In this document: piece by piece, positions 8,309 through 16,145 of the stretch | Position numbering within the stretch: the first letter of the stretch is position 1 | Layout: each line of letters begins with the position of its first letter | Assembly: GCA_011250595.1 (NCBI GenBank) | Contig: JAANMP010000002.1 | Location: forward strand, 124,001 to 188,000 | DNA: 64,000 nt | Source: Bacillus sp. MM2020_1 | Lineage (GTDB): Bacteria > Bacillota > Bacilli > Bacillales > Cytobacillaceae | Reading direction: 5' to 3' | Notes under the pieces: model-generated | What the model was told of the DNA's origin: nothing | The model's input: the letters and a program-made list of their open reading frames with translations, nothing else | The model's database searches: none | Position numbers and translations under genes: made by a program

Positions 8309-8386
8309 TTAAAAAACTCCTTTTCAATAAGCTAGAGTTAGTTTGGGCATCAGCGTTTTTCTTTATGTATACAGAATGTTTCCAAC

Positions 8387-9781
8387 TTAAACCGCTTTTT
8401 TATCTTTCATTGGTTTTCCGCCGTTTCCGCTCCCCTTTAGTCTAAATCCGATATAAAGAGCCAAGAACCATACAGGTCCAACCACTAAGGCAACTCTCAT
8501 TCCATCGATAAAGGCAATTAAAACAATGACCAATGCTAAAAAGGCAAGGGCAATATAGGAAGAATAAGGGAAGAAAGGGAGTTTGAATGCAAGGTTCCTA
8601 ATTTCTTCTTTTGTTTTTGACTTTCTAAACTTAATTTGGGTAACTAAGATGATTGTCCAGCTTGTAACCACAGCAACTGTGGCAACCGCAGAAATGTAAA
8701 GGAATACTTTTTCTGGAACAAAGTAATTTAAGATAACAGCAATGAATAGGAACGCAGATGAGAATAATATCCCCCTGCTTGGTGTACTCCATTTATTTAA
8801 TTTTCCAAAGAACTTTGGTCCGTTATTTTGTAAAGATAAATTGTAAAGCATTCTTCCCGTGCTGAAGAGTCCGCTGTTAAAGGCAGATAGTGCTGCGGTT
8901 AAGACGACAAAGTTGATTAAATCGGCAGCCCCGGGAATGCCAATCTTATCGAATATCAAGACGAATGGACTTCCGGTTGAACCTATTTCATTCCATGGGT
9001 ACAAGGTCATCATGATGCCAAGTGCCCCAATATAAAAAATCAGTATCCGCCAAATGACACTATTAATGGCTGAAGGGATCGTTTTCTTAGGATTATGTGC
9101 TTCTCCTGCCGTAATACCGATTAATTCCACTCCTCCAAAAGAAAACATGACCATGACAAGTGAGAGGAGGAGGCCCTTCATGCCATTAGGAAACATACCG
9201 CCGTGGGACCAAAGGTTGCTAAAGCCGAGAGGATCTCCACCATTCCCAAAACCAAAAAGAATGATTCCGAGTCCGGCGATAATCATTGCAATAATGGCAA
9301 TAACCTTGATCATCGCAAACCAAAATTCAAATTCACCATATGCCCTAACATTGATGAGATTTACTCCAGTGATTAATACTAACGCTGCGAAGGCTGAGAC
9401 CCATTGAGGAATATCAGGGAACCAATAATTCACATAAACACCGACAACCGTAATTTCTGCCATACCTACTATCACCCACATAAACCAGTAAGTCCAGCCT
9501 GTTAAATAGCCGGCAAAAGGGCCAAGATAACGGTTAGCATAGGAACTAAATGATCCTGAAACTGGCTCAGCAACGGCCATTTCACCAAGAGCCCTCATGA
9601 TTGTAAAAATGATCAGTCCACCAAGCATGTATGAAAAAATAACGGCAGGACCAGCCAATTGAATCGTTGACGAGGAACCATAAAAAAGTCCGACGCCAAC
9701 TGCCCCTCCCAAAGCGATTAACTGAATGTGACGATTGCTTAAACCTCTTGCTAATTCTTCCCTTTCCTGCTTCTTCCCCAT
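8387..9781 (-). CDS. Amino-acid permease of the APC superfamily (AAT family)
   Basis: 464 aa, about twelve hydrophobic segments. The N-terminus 'LARGLSNRHIQLIALGGAVG' followed by 'GLFYGSS' is the classic start of amino-acid/H+ symporters of the GabP/LysP/ProY type. 'EFWFAMIKVIAIIAMI' and 'GVELIGITAGEAHNPKKTIP' are two more family landmarks. It is close to the B. subtilis AapA/YbxG/AlaP group; the substrate cannot be named. It is a single-gene unit, with a 21-bp inverted repeat 63 bp upstream that may be regulatory. Confidence 0.88.
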   Translation of the reverse strand: MGKKQEREELARGLSNRHIQLIALGGAVGVGLFYGSSSTIQLAGPAVIFSYMLGGLIIFTIMRALGEMAVAEPVSGSFSSYANRYLGPFAGYLTGWTYWFMWVIVGMAEITVVGVYVNYWFPDIPQWVSAFAALVLITGVNLINVRAYGEFEFWFAMIKVIAIIAMIIAGLGIILFGFGNGGDPLGFSNLWSHGGMFPNGMKGLLLSLVMVMFSFGGVELIGITAGEAHNPKKTIPSAINSVIWRILIFYIGALGIMMTLYPWNEIGSTGSPFVLIFDKIGIPGAADLINFVVLTAALSAFNSGLFSTGRMLYNLSLQNNGPKFFGKLNKWSTPSRGILFSSAFLFIAVILNYFVPEKVFLYISAVATVAVVTSWTIILVTQIKFRKSKTKEEIRNLAFKLPFFPYSSYIALAFLALVIVLIAFIDGMRVALVVGPVWFLALYIGFRLKGSGNGGKPMKDKKAV

Positions 9782-9844
9782 GTATTACACTCCTTATTAA
9801 AAGATAAGTTCAATAATTACTATTCACTATTATGTCAGAAAAAT

Positions 9845-9865
9845 GAGTTAAGAGCTTCTTAACTC
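9845..9865. promoter_or_regulatory. Inverted repeat upstream of the amino-acid permease
   Basis: GAGTTAAGA - GCT - TCTTAACTC, perfect 9-bp arms. It lies between the divergent permease and alkD-type genes, 63 bp before the permease start. It has no T run, so an operator is more likely than a terminator. The cognate regulator is unknown. Confidence 0.4.
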
Positions 9866-9991
9866 AAGTAATCAAACCATTAAACCTGTTAATAGTCAAT
9901 TCATATTTTTCTGATTATCCTTAAAGGAGGTAAAATGGAGAGATAGTGGAATGAATAACATAAGCCAAGTTAATATCAAGGAGTGAAGCTA

Positions 9992-10660
9992 GTGCTTTTA
10001 AAAGTAGATTTGTTGACTAAATTGTTTGAGGAACATCGCAATGAGACAAATGCCGAACCGATGAAAAAATATATGAAAGGCCATTTTCCCTTCCTGGGTA
10101 TTAAGAAACCGCAGCGAAGTGAACTGGAAAAGCAATTCTTTCAAGAAACAGGGCTATTAAAAGAGTCGTTTAACCATGAATTCATCCGAGAGCTTTGGGC
10201 GAAGCAAGAACGGGAATATCAATACACGGCCTTGGTTTATATGGAAAAATCACTGAAAAAGCTTGAGAAAGCGGATTTACCCTTTATGGAAGAGCTGATC
10301 ACAACAAAGTCATGGTGGGATACAGTGGATGCGATTGCACCCAAGCCGGTAGGGACAATTGCTGAGAAGTTCCCCGAAGTGGTGTCAGGCACCATCGATG
10401 GCTGGGCCATTAATGAAAATCTCTGGCTGCGAAGAGCAGCACTGCTTTTTCAGTTGAAATATAAAGAGAAAACCAATGAAGAGCTGCTCTATCACTACAT
10501 AAAACAAAATGCGGACAGTAAGGAATTTTTTATCCAAAAGGCGATTGGCTGGGCACTGCGGGAATATTCAAAGACTAATCCTGCTTCCGTCAAGACGTTT
10601 ATTGAGGGAACGCGGTTGGCAGCATTAAGTGTTCGGGAGGGAAGGAAGTATTTAGCTTGA
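9992..10660 (+). CDS. DNA alkylation repair protein, AlkD type
   Basis: About 222 aa of HEAT-like helical repeats. 'MKKYMKGHFPFLGIKKPQR' near the N-terminus and 'SWWDTVDAIAP' in the middle match the AlkD family, which excises 3-methyl- and 7-methylpurines without base flipping; in AlkD a Trp/Asp pair in the 'WWDTVD' segment is catalytic. I chose the GTG at 9992 because AAGGAG lies 8 bases before it; the frame extends to a GTG at 9983 that overlaps that site. The C-terminus 'KAIGWALREYSKTNP' is also typical. Substrate range is inferred from the family. Confidence 0.85.
   Translation: MLLKVDLLTKLFEEHRNETNAEPMKKYMKGHFPFLGIKKPQRSELEKQFFQETGLLKESFNHEFIRELWAKQEREYQYTALVYMEKSLKKLEKADLPFMEELITTKSWWDTVDAIAPKPVGTIAEKFPEVVSGTIDGWAINENLWLRRAALLFQLKYKEKTNEELLYHYIKQNADSKEFFIQKAIGWALREYSKTNPASVKTFIEGTRLAALSVREGRKYLA
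10381..10393 (-). repeat. Dispersed 13-mer GGTGCCTGACACC inside the AlkD-type gene
   Basis: The + strand reads GGTGTCAGGCACC, exactly the complement of the repeat found at 21492, 33008, 45485, 46451, 52715 and 52755. It is used here as codons for Val-Ser-Gly-Thr. Confidence 0.8.
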
Positions 10661-10731
10661 GCATCCGGGAGATAATGTTTTGGTAATCATGTTAAAATGG
10701 CAATAATGAAAATGGATTGAGGGTGGACAAC

Positions 10732-11586
10732 ATGATTAAATGTATCGCATCAGATATGGATGGAACATTATTGAATTCCAATCAATTAATCAGCGAGGAA
10801 AATAAGAAAGCAATCGTAAAAGCACAAGCGCAAGGAATTGAATTCGTGGTGGCAACAGGCAGGTCGTATCAGGAAGCAACTTATGTCCTAGCTCAGGCTG
10901 GCTTAACCTGCCCGGTTATCTGTGCGAATGGTGCGGAGGTTCGCTCCAAGGAGGGAGCAATTCTTTCAGCAACACCCATCAGTAAACAAATGGCAAGAGA
11001 GGTAGCGGCGAGTCTGACGGAAAAGGATGTTTATTTCGAAGTTTACACCAATCAGGGGGCTTTCACGATCGATCCGGACAAGGCCGTGTCGATTCTCGTT
11101 GATATTGTTATGAGTGCTAACCCTGAAGTGAATCGTGAGGAGATTACAGAGGCAGCAGGGGCAAGAATTCGTGAGGGGTTAATCCACTCTATTGAAGATT
11201 ATGAACTACTTTTTGTCGATGAAGACTATCGAATTTATAAATTACTAGCCTTCTCTTTTGATGCAGACAGGCTAGCGTCTGCAAACCGGTCTCTATCTGA
11301 ACTAGAAGGACTTGCCGTATCAACGTCAGGCCATGATAATTTGGAAATTACTAATGTACAGGCTCAAAAGGGGATTGCACTGGAGTCCTTTGTGATGTCG
11401 AGAGGGATTGATTTAGCGGAAACAATGGCGATTGGCGATAACTATAATGATGTTTCGATGCTTGGAAAAGCGGGAAGAGCGGTTGCCATGGGGAATGCTG
11501 ATCATTATATTAAATCTCTTTGTGATGTCATTACCGACACCAATGAGGAAAGCGGCGTAGCAAAGGCAATTCTTGAGGTTATTTAA
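10732..11586 (+). CDS. HAD-superfamily Cof-type phosphatase
   Basis: 284 aa from the ATG at 10732, which has GAGGGTGG at 10718-10725. Motif I is 'ASDMDGTLLNSN' (nucleophile and acid/base Asp), motif II 'ATGRS', motif III Lys in 'NVQAQKGIALESF', and motif IV 'GDNYNDVSMLGKAG'. The large C2B-type cap between motifs II and III places it in the Cof/YwpJ subfamily of sugar-phosphate or nucleotide-phosphate phosphatases. Substrate unknown. A 21-bp-period array and then a terminator follow, so the array is probably in the 3' untranslated part of this mRNA. Confidence 0.88.
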   Translation: MIKCIASDMDGTLLNSNQLISEENKKAIVKAQAQGIEFVVATGRSYQEATYVLAQAGLTCPVICANGAEVRSKEGAILSATPISKQMAREVAASLTEKDVYFEVYTNQGAFTIDPDKAVSILVDIVMSANPEVNREEITEAAGARIREGLIHSIEDYELLFVDEDYRIYKLLAFSFDADRLASANRSLSELEGLAVSTSGHDNLEITNVQAQKGIALESFVMSRGIDLAETMAIGDNYNDVSMLGKAGRAVAMGNADHYIKSLCDVITDTNEESGVAKAILEVI

Positions 11587-11597
11587 GGAAATTCGGG

Positions 11598-11694
11598 ATT
11601 CGCCCATTGAATGCGAGAATTCGCTCATTGAACCTTTAAATTCGCCCATTAATACCCAGGATTCGCCCATAGAATTCAAAAATTCGCTCATTGA
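11598..11694. repeat. Tandem array, 5 copies of ATTCGCYCATTGA at exactly 21-bp spacing
   Basis: Copies begin at 11598, 11619, 11640, 11661 and 11682. The 13-base box is conserved (C/T at one site, few other changes) and the 8-base filler between boxes is not. It lies between the HAD gene stop and that gene's terminator. Function unknown. Confidence 0.85.
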
Positions 11695-11730
11695 AGGGAA
11701 TACCAATAACAATTAGTAAAAAATTTAAAG

Positions 11731-11754
11731 AGATTGGGGCTTCCAATCTCTTTT
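11731..11754 (+). terminator. Intrinsic terminator after the HAD gene and its array
   Basis: AGATTGG (11731-11737), loop GGCTT, CCAATCT (11743-11749), then CTTTTT. Confidence 0.8.
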
Positions 11755-11818
11755 TGTCGTGCAGATGGTATTACTATTTTAATTTTCCCAGTTATTTTTT
11801 AAAAAATGCCTGGCTTTC

Positions 11819-12721
11819 TTACAAAATCTCAATCTTCAAGGAATTAACTTGGGAGACAAGGAGTTCTTCGTATTCTTTTTGGGCTTGGAAGTAGATTTCT
11901 TGTTCACCGGCTTTGGGGTTTTCTTTTTTAACTTTGTTGATTAAGTCCATTTGGACCTTCTGGGACATGACAATCATTTGATACTGCTGTTTTTCCGTGG
12001 CCCAGAACTTTTCTTCTCCGTATTCGTTAATCAGCTTTTTAGCGGGTTCATATTGGTTATATTGTTCACGTGCTTTGAGAAGGGCTGCATCCACCTCGGC
12101 ATCCGTTGCTTTATGGCCTTTTTCACTAGCAAGTAATGCTATCGCACGGAGACGAATGATTTGCGTTAATAATTGATTTTTATCCTCGATGGTCTTTTCC
12201 TGTGACTCTAAATAGGCTAGTTCTTCCTCTAACTGCTTACCTTTGTATTTTTTCTTAGCGCCCTCACGGTTAATCTCAAGCTGTAACTTGTTAATCAACT
12301 TATAGAAGCTGATATCCTCATCGGTAATCCATTCACCATTAATCTGAGCGACACCTTCTGGCTTGGTAACGTTCATCTCGATGACTTTCTCGGTCTTTTT
12401 CCCGTCTTTTTCTAACGTAAATGCTGCCTCATATTTGCCGCCCATCGGCAGATTTACTTTTCCGGAGTAAGTGCCATTCTTTCCTTCCTCAAGCTTCACA
12501 TCGTAGCTGCCATGATCCATTTTGGTCATCGACAATTGGGCCGACACATCGAGTCCTTTTACAGCCTTTTTGTTTTCCGTTACTTTTATTTCAAAAGGCA
12601 TGGCTGTGTCCTGGACGAAATAAAGGTCTTTCGTCACAGTTACTTTATAATCAGGAGCGGAAGCGCACCCCGTAAGTAAAGCGATCAGCAATAGTATGCC
12701 AAGCGTTATCCGTATCTTCAT
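11819..12721 (-). CDS. Lipoprotein with FixH/YtkA-like and SurA-like parts, last gene of the nos operon
   Basis: 300 aa. Residues 1-19 form a lipoprotein signal ending in the lipobox 'LLTGCAS', so it should sit on the outer face of the membrane. Residues about 25-125 look like an immunoglobulin-type FixH/YtkA domain ('KDGKKTEKVIEMNVTKPEG'). The rest, from 'INGEWITDEDISFYKLINKL', resembles the N-terminal chaperone domain of SurA/PrsA, with many charged helices. The start overlaps nosF by four bases (ATGA). No nosL-type copper chaperone is present in this operon, so this protein may help deliver copper to or fold NosZ; that is inference. Domain calls are from pattern memory. Confidence 0.68.
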   Translation of the reverse strand: MKIRITLGILLLIALLTGCASAPDYKVTVTKDLYFVQDTAMPFEIKVTENKKAVKGLDVSAQLSMTKMDHGSYDVKLEEGKNGTYSGKVNLPMGGKYEAAFTLEKDGKKTEKVIEMNVTKPEGVAQINGEWITDEDISFYKLINKLQLEINREGAKKKYKGKQLEEELAYLESQEKTIEDKNQLLTQIIRLRAIALLASEKGHKATDAEVDAALLKAREQYNQYEPAKKLINEYGEEKFWATEKQQYQMIVMSQKVQMDLINKVKKENPKAGEQEIYFQAQKEYEELLVSQVNSLKIEIL

Positions 12722-13395
12722 GAACTGATTCCTCCTAAATCATGAGTTTGTAAAAAGTCCTCTACAGTATACTTTTCCATTCTTCCATTGTCCAAATAGG
12801 CGACATGAGTACATATCTGTTTAATTTCATCGAGATGATGGGAGGACAGCAGAATGGTTTTATCATGCAGTGAACCAAGCACCTCCAAAATCTCTTTTCT
12901 GCCGAGCGGGTCGATGCCGCTAGTCGGTTCATCGAGGATGAGCAGGCTTGAATCTTGATAAAGGGTAATCGCTAAACCAAGGCGCTGCAGCATCCCTTTC
13001 GAATATTGCTTGACTTGGACGGCGCGGTCGTCCCACAAGCTGACTGAGCGAAGAACCTGTTCGATCCGTTCCAGATTAGCAGCCTTGGATACCGCTTCTG
13101 CAAAAAATGTCATATTTTCAAGACCGGTCAGCATCGGATAAAGCATGAATTTTTCCGGCAGGTAGGCAATACTTCTTTTCCACTCCTCATTTTTCTTGTT
13201 TACAGCAATCCCGTTAATCAAAATTTCCCCTTGCTTTACAGGCAGTAACCCAAGCAAACTATTGATCAACGTTGATTTACCGGCCCCATTACGGCCGACA
13301 AGGGCACATATTTCATTTGAGTTAATGTCTAGATTGATTGAATCTAAGACGTTTTTTTTTCCAAACGACTGGTTTAAGTTTGTCACTTTAATCAT
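12718..13395 (-). CDS. nosF: ABC transporter ATPase NosF
   Basis: 225 aa cytoplasmic ATPase of the NosDFY complex, which is needed to assemble the copper-sulfide site of nitrous-oxide reductase. Walker A 'GRNGAGKST', signature 'QYSKGMLQRLGLAITL', Walker B 'LLILDEPTSGIDP', switch 'LLSSHHLDE'. The 'YSKGM' signature and short length are typical of NosF-type exporters. It overlaps nosY by four bases upstream and the lipoprotein gene by four downstream, so the set is translated together. Confidence 0.88.
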   Translation of the reverse strand: MIKVTNLNQSFGKKNVLDSINLDINSNEICALVGRNGAGKSTLINSLLGLLPVKQGEILINGIAVNKKNEEWKRSIAYLPEKFMLYPMLTGLENMTFFAEAVSKAANLERIEQVLRSVSLWDDRAVQVKQYSKGMLQRLGLAITLYQDSSLLILDEPTSGIDPLGRKEILEVLGSLHDKTILLSSHHLDEIKQICTHVAYLDNGRMEKYTVEDFLQTHDLGGISS

Positions 13396-14189
13396 TCGTA
13401 GCCCTCCTTACGGTTGAAAATAATTGCTGTGAAAAATGAAACGACAAGCCAAAACAAGAGATTTCCAACTAAAAAGAATACCGGTTTCGTCCACATAAAT
13501 GCTTGTAAGAGTCTCGACATATGGCCGAAGGAATATACCCCTGTGCCCGTTTCCAGAAACATGCGAACCGCCTGAAGCGGATTTAAAAAGTAAACCGAAG
13601 AGAATAGTTTCACATTTTCATGTGTGACATCAGGCAGGAAAGACAGCAAGATAAAATCATGTAAGAAGAAAAAGTAGAACCAAACAAAAATCGTGAACCC
13701 TAAAATTTGCATGCGCGAGCGGCTAATACTGCCGATCGCCGCCCCCATTTGCAGAAAGACGAGACTCATGCAAACGATCGCTGCTATAAAGATGAAGTAG
13801 CCTTTAATATCGAGTTGGAAATTAAATTTTAGTAGTAATAAATAGATGAAAAACCAAGTAATCAGCGGGACAAGGACGACTGCATAAAGCCCAAGGCTTT
13901 TTTTCATCAAAAAGCTGCCAAAATGGTCTGTCTTCGTCAGCAGCATGATCAAGGTCTTCTGTTCCTTTTCCTGAAAAATCGAGAACGCTCCGATAAATAA
14001 ACATAGAATCGGAATAAAATAGATAATCGTATCAAATAGATTGATTAAGAGCACATAAAAGCCTTTATCAAATGAAAGGACTGAGGAACGAAATAAAATC
14101 GCAATTGAAATCAGAACAATAATGCTTAAACTTAGCCAAAGTCCTTTTCCTCTTATATTTTCCTTCCATTCCTTCCAAATGTAATGCAT
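13392..14189 (-). CDS. nosY: ABC transporter permease NosY
   Basis: 265 aa with about six membrane segments and the ABC-2 type pattern 'FSIFQEKEQKTLIMLLTKT' that follows the second segment. NosY is the membrane part of NosDFY and is believed to move a sulfur-containing compound or otherwise energise NosZ maturation. It starts inside the end of nosD (37-base overlap) and ends on the nosF start. Confidence 0.85.
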   Translation of the reverse strand: MHYIWKEWKENIRGKGLWLSLSIIVLISIAILFRSSVLSFDKGFYVLLINLFDTIIYFIPILCLFIGAFSIFQEKEQKTLIMLLTKTDHFGSFLMKKSLGLYAVVLVPLITWFFIYLLLLKFNFQLDIKGYFIFIAAIVCMSLVFLQMGAAIGSISRSRMQILGFTIFVWFYFFFLHDFILLSFLPDVTHENVKLFSSVYFLNPLQAVRMFLETGTGVYSFGHMSRLLQAFMWTKPVFFLVGNLLFWLVVSFFTAIIFNRKEGYE

Positions 14190-15493
14190 AGTAGGTGTCT
14201 CCCTTTTATTAAAATACCCACAATTATTAAGCTGATAATAAGGAAAATTGCATTCGTATGCGTTCCTTTTGATGAGGTCAGTGGGTGTGGGTCATGAAAC
14301 ATGACGGCTTCCTTTGTTAGTGCGGCGTTCATTTTTTCATAAATCTTCAGTGCTGGACTTTTTAAAAATAAGTAGGATAATTCTTGATCTTCAATTAATT
14401 GATATAAAGAAGAATGATAAGTTATTGGAAAATCCCCAATCTGGTCTTGGTCTAAATCGGTGATTGGGAACGCGCTGCCCCAGTCATTCCCTTTGCCATT
14501 CTTGCTCCAGGAATTATTCTCACTATTGCCGCCAAGAGTTACAGCAGGAATCGTATTTTCAGAAATTTGGTTTAAGGTGAAAACTTGTTCATTGGAACTC
14601 GCCCATAGTTCGATCCCGATTTGGTTTTGAGCGATTATGTTGTGGCGAAATTCGTTTCTTGTCGCTTGATCAATATACATACCACGTTGGTTCATGTAAA
14701 AGGTATTATTGGCTATTAGATTGTCATTCGCTTGAAGCAGCAACAAGCCAAAGGATTGGTTGCCATAGTTGACGATAAATTGATTATCCTCGAGCTTTAA
14801 ATGGTTCGAGTTCATAATCGCGGCGCCGCCGATGTTCATCGTAAAGGTATTTTTCTTAAAAATGTTTTCATCGGAATACATGTAATGCAGTCCATATCTT
14901 GTCTGGCTGATATTATTTTCATAGCTGTGATTGTTGTTGGCATATTCGAAGAACATTCCGTCCCGGGTGCCTTCGATCGTGTTTTTTTCAAGCAGATTAT
15001 CATTGGCATAATAAACGTGAATCCCATTTCCCTGCTCGGCAATTTTGCCTTTACCCATTCCCTTAATATCGTTAAAACGAATCTTATTTTTGTGAGCCTG
15101 GCTTAAATAAATGCCGTGAAAGGAGTCACGGATGTTAATATGTTCGACAATATTCTTGTTGGTATAAATCTTGATGGCCGCGTACTCCTCAGCAGAGTTC
15201 CGGTTCATACCACCATGCGTTACCGTTAGATGACTCAGCTTCACATTAGGGGCCTTGATAGAAATGACATTCCCGGTACCGTCACCCTTGATCACGGTCT
15301 TTTTAGAGCCAATAATCGTCAGTGGTTTGTTGATGACAATATTTCCCTGATAGGTTTTATTTTCAAGCTGTAAGACCGCCCCCTCTTTCAGGCTGTCGAT
15401 GGTTGCTTGTAAGTTTTCGGCTGCCAGCTTTTTCTCAGGACTAATCAGTAGAAATAGAGAAAAAATGAAAGATAAGAGCGTAAGCTTTTTCAT
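14153..15493 (-). CDS. nosD: NosD, periplasmic-side copper-site maturation protein
   Basis: 446 aa. An N-terminal signal ('MKKLTLLSFIFSLFLLISPE') is followed by a right-handed beta-helix of CASH/PbH1 repeats, visible as runs of 'N.I..N....G'-type segments such as 'NKIRFNDIKGMGKG' and 'ANDNLIANNTFYMNQRG'. Unusually for textbook NosD, a hydrophobic C-terminal segment ('AIFLIISLIIVGILI') could anchor the protein to the membrane, as expected in a Gram-positive cell. NosD brings material for the CuZ centre to apo-NosZ. Its start is adjacent to the stop of the NosB-like gene. Confidence 0.9.
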   Translation of the reverse strand: MKKLTLLSFIFSLFLLISPEKKLAAENLQATIDSLKEGAVLQLENKTYQGNIVINKPLTIIGSKKTVIKGDGTGNVISIKAPNVKLSHLTVTHGGMNRNSAEEYAAIKIYTNKNIVEHINIRDSFHGIYLSQAHKNKIRFNDIKGMGKGKIAEQGNGIHVYYANDNLLEKNTIEGTRDGMFFEYANNNHSYENNISQTRYGLHYMYSDENIFKKNTFTMNIGGAAIMNSNHLKLEDNQFIVNYGNQSFGLLLLQANDNLIANNTFYMNQRGMYIDQATRNEFRHNIIAQNQIGIELWASSNEQVFTLNQISENTIPAVTLGGNSENNSWSKNGKGNDWGSAFPITDLDQDQIGDFPITYHSSLYQLIEDQELSYLFLKSPALKIYEKMNAALTKEAVMFHDPHPLTSSKGTHTNAIFLIISLIIVGILIKGRHLLCITFGRNGRKI

Positions 15494-16072
15494 TTACTTT
15501 CGATCCTTCCATAAAGGAATTAAGAGCAGGATAAACGCTGCGATTACCAAATAGGTTCCCAAGCCAAGCAGGCTGTCGGTTTGAAAGTTTGCCACTGTAT
15601 TATGCCCTAATATAGGCGGAACAAATGGATCCATTTTTATCGGTGCATGAGGATCTAAATTAGTACCGAATTTTTTCAGTGCATTCATCAGGTCGAAGAC
15701 ACCAAGACCTCCGCCAATTACAAATAGACCGATTAAACCGTATAAAACTGATTTTTTGCGTAAAAGAGCTGTTAATAGAGTTAATGCAGCTAATCCACCC
15801 ACTAAATAGGGTAAATACGATAATTCAGGGAAGTTTTTTTCGCTGAAATTCGCCATACCGATATAGTGATTTAAACCATTAACAATATCAATTTCGCCCG
15901 CAAGCTTATTTGGATAAACAATGATATTTAAGCCTTCCGGATATTGCGGAGCCACAAAGACCATTTTCCACCACGGGAAAAAGAGAGAGATAACTATTAA
16001 AATACTTGCAGCAACTAGTATGAATGAAGAAACTACTGATAATTTTTTCTCTTGACCTTTCATGTTAAACAT
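15494..16072 (-). CDS. NosB-like four-helix membrane protein of clade II nos clusters
   Basis: 192 aa with four clear hydrophobic segments: one near the N-terminus, two in the middle and one near the C-terminus. A long outside loop after the first segment contains 'PQYPEGLNIIVYPNKLAGEIDI' type sequence. A membrane protein at this position, between nosZ and nosD, is a hallmark of clade II (atypical) nos operons and is called NosB in some literature; its role is unproven. Two starts are possible, 16072 or the third-next Met at 16063; spacing from AAAAGGCG favours 16063. I did not assign a symbol because the match is positional. Confidence 0.7.
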   Translation of the reverse strand: MFNMKGQEKKLSVVSSFILVAASILIVISLFFPWWKMVFVAPQYPEGLNIIVYPNKLAGEIDIVNGLNHYIGMANFSEKNFPELSYLPYLVGGLAALTLLTALLRKKSVLYGLIGLFVIGGGLGVFDLMNALKKFGTNLDPHAPIKMDPFVPPILGHNTVANFQTDSLLGLGTYLVIAAFILLLIPLWKDRK

Positions 16073-16145
16073 CGCCTTTTTTATGAGATCATCGATAAAT
16101 AGAGAAGGGTATCAATTACTAGAATTGATACCCATCACCAACTTT

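Noticed and set aside
9782-9991. Riboswitch or T-box before the amino-acid permease
   Set aside because: Only a simple 21-bp inverted repeat is visible; no T-box sequence and too little room for a complex fold.
11413-11712. Minus-strand ORF with a 7-residue repeat (SMSEF.. / SMGES..)
   Set aside because: The 21-bp array is a multiple of three, so a 7-residue repeat appears automatically; the frame also runs antisense through the HAD gene's motif IV and its reading lacks a ribosome site.
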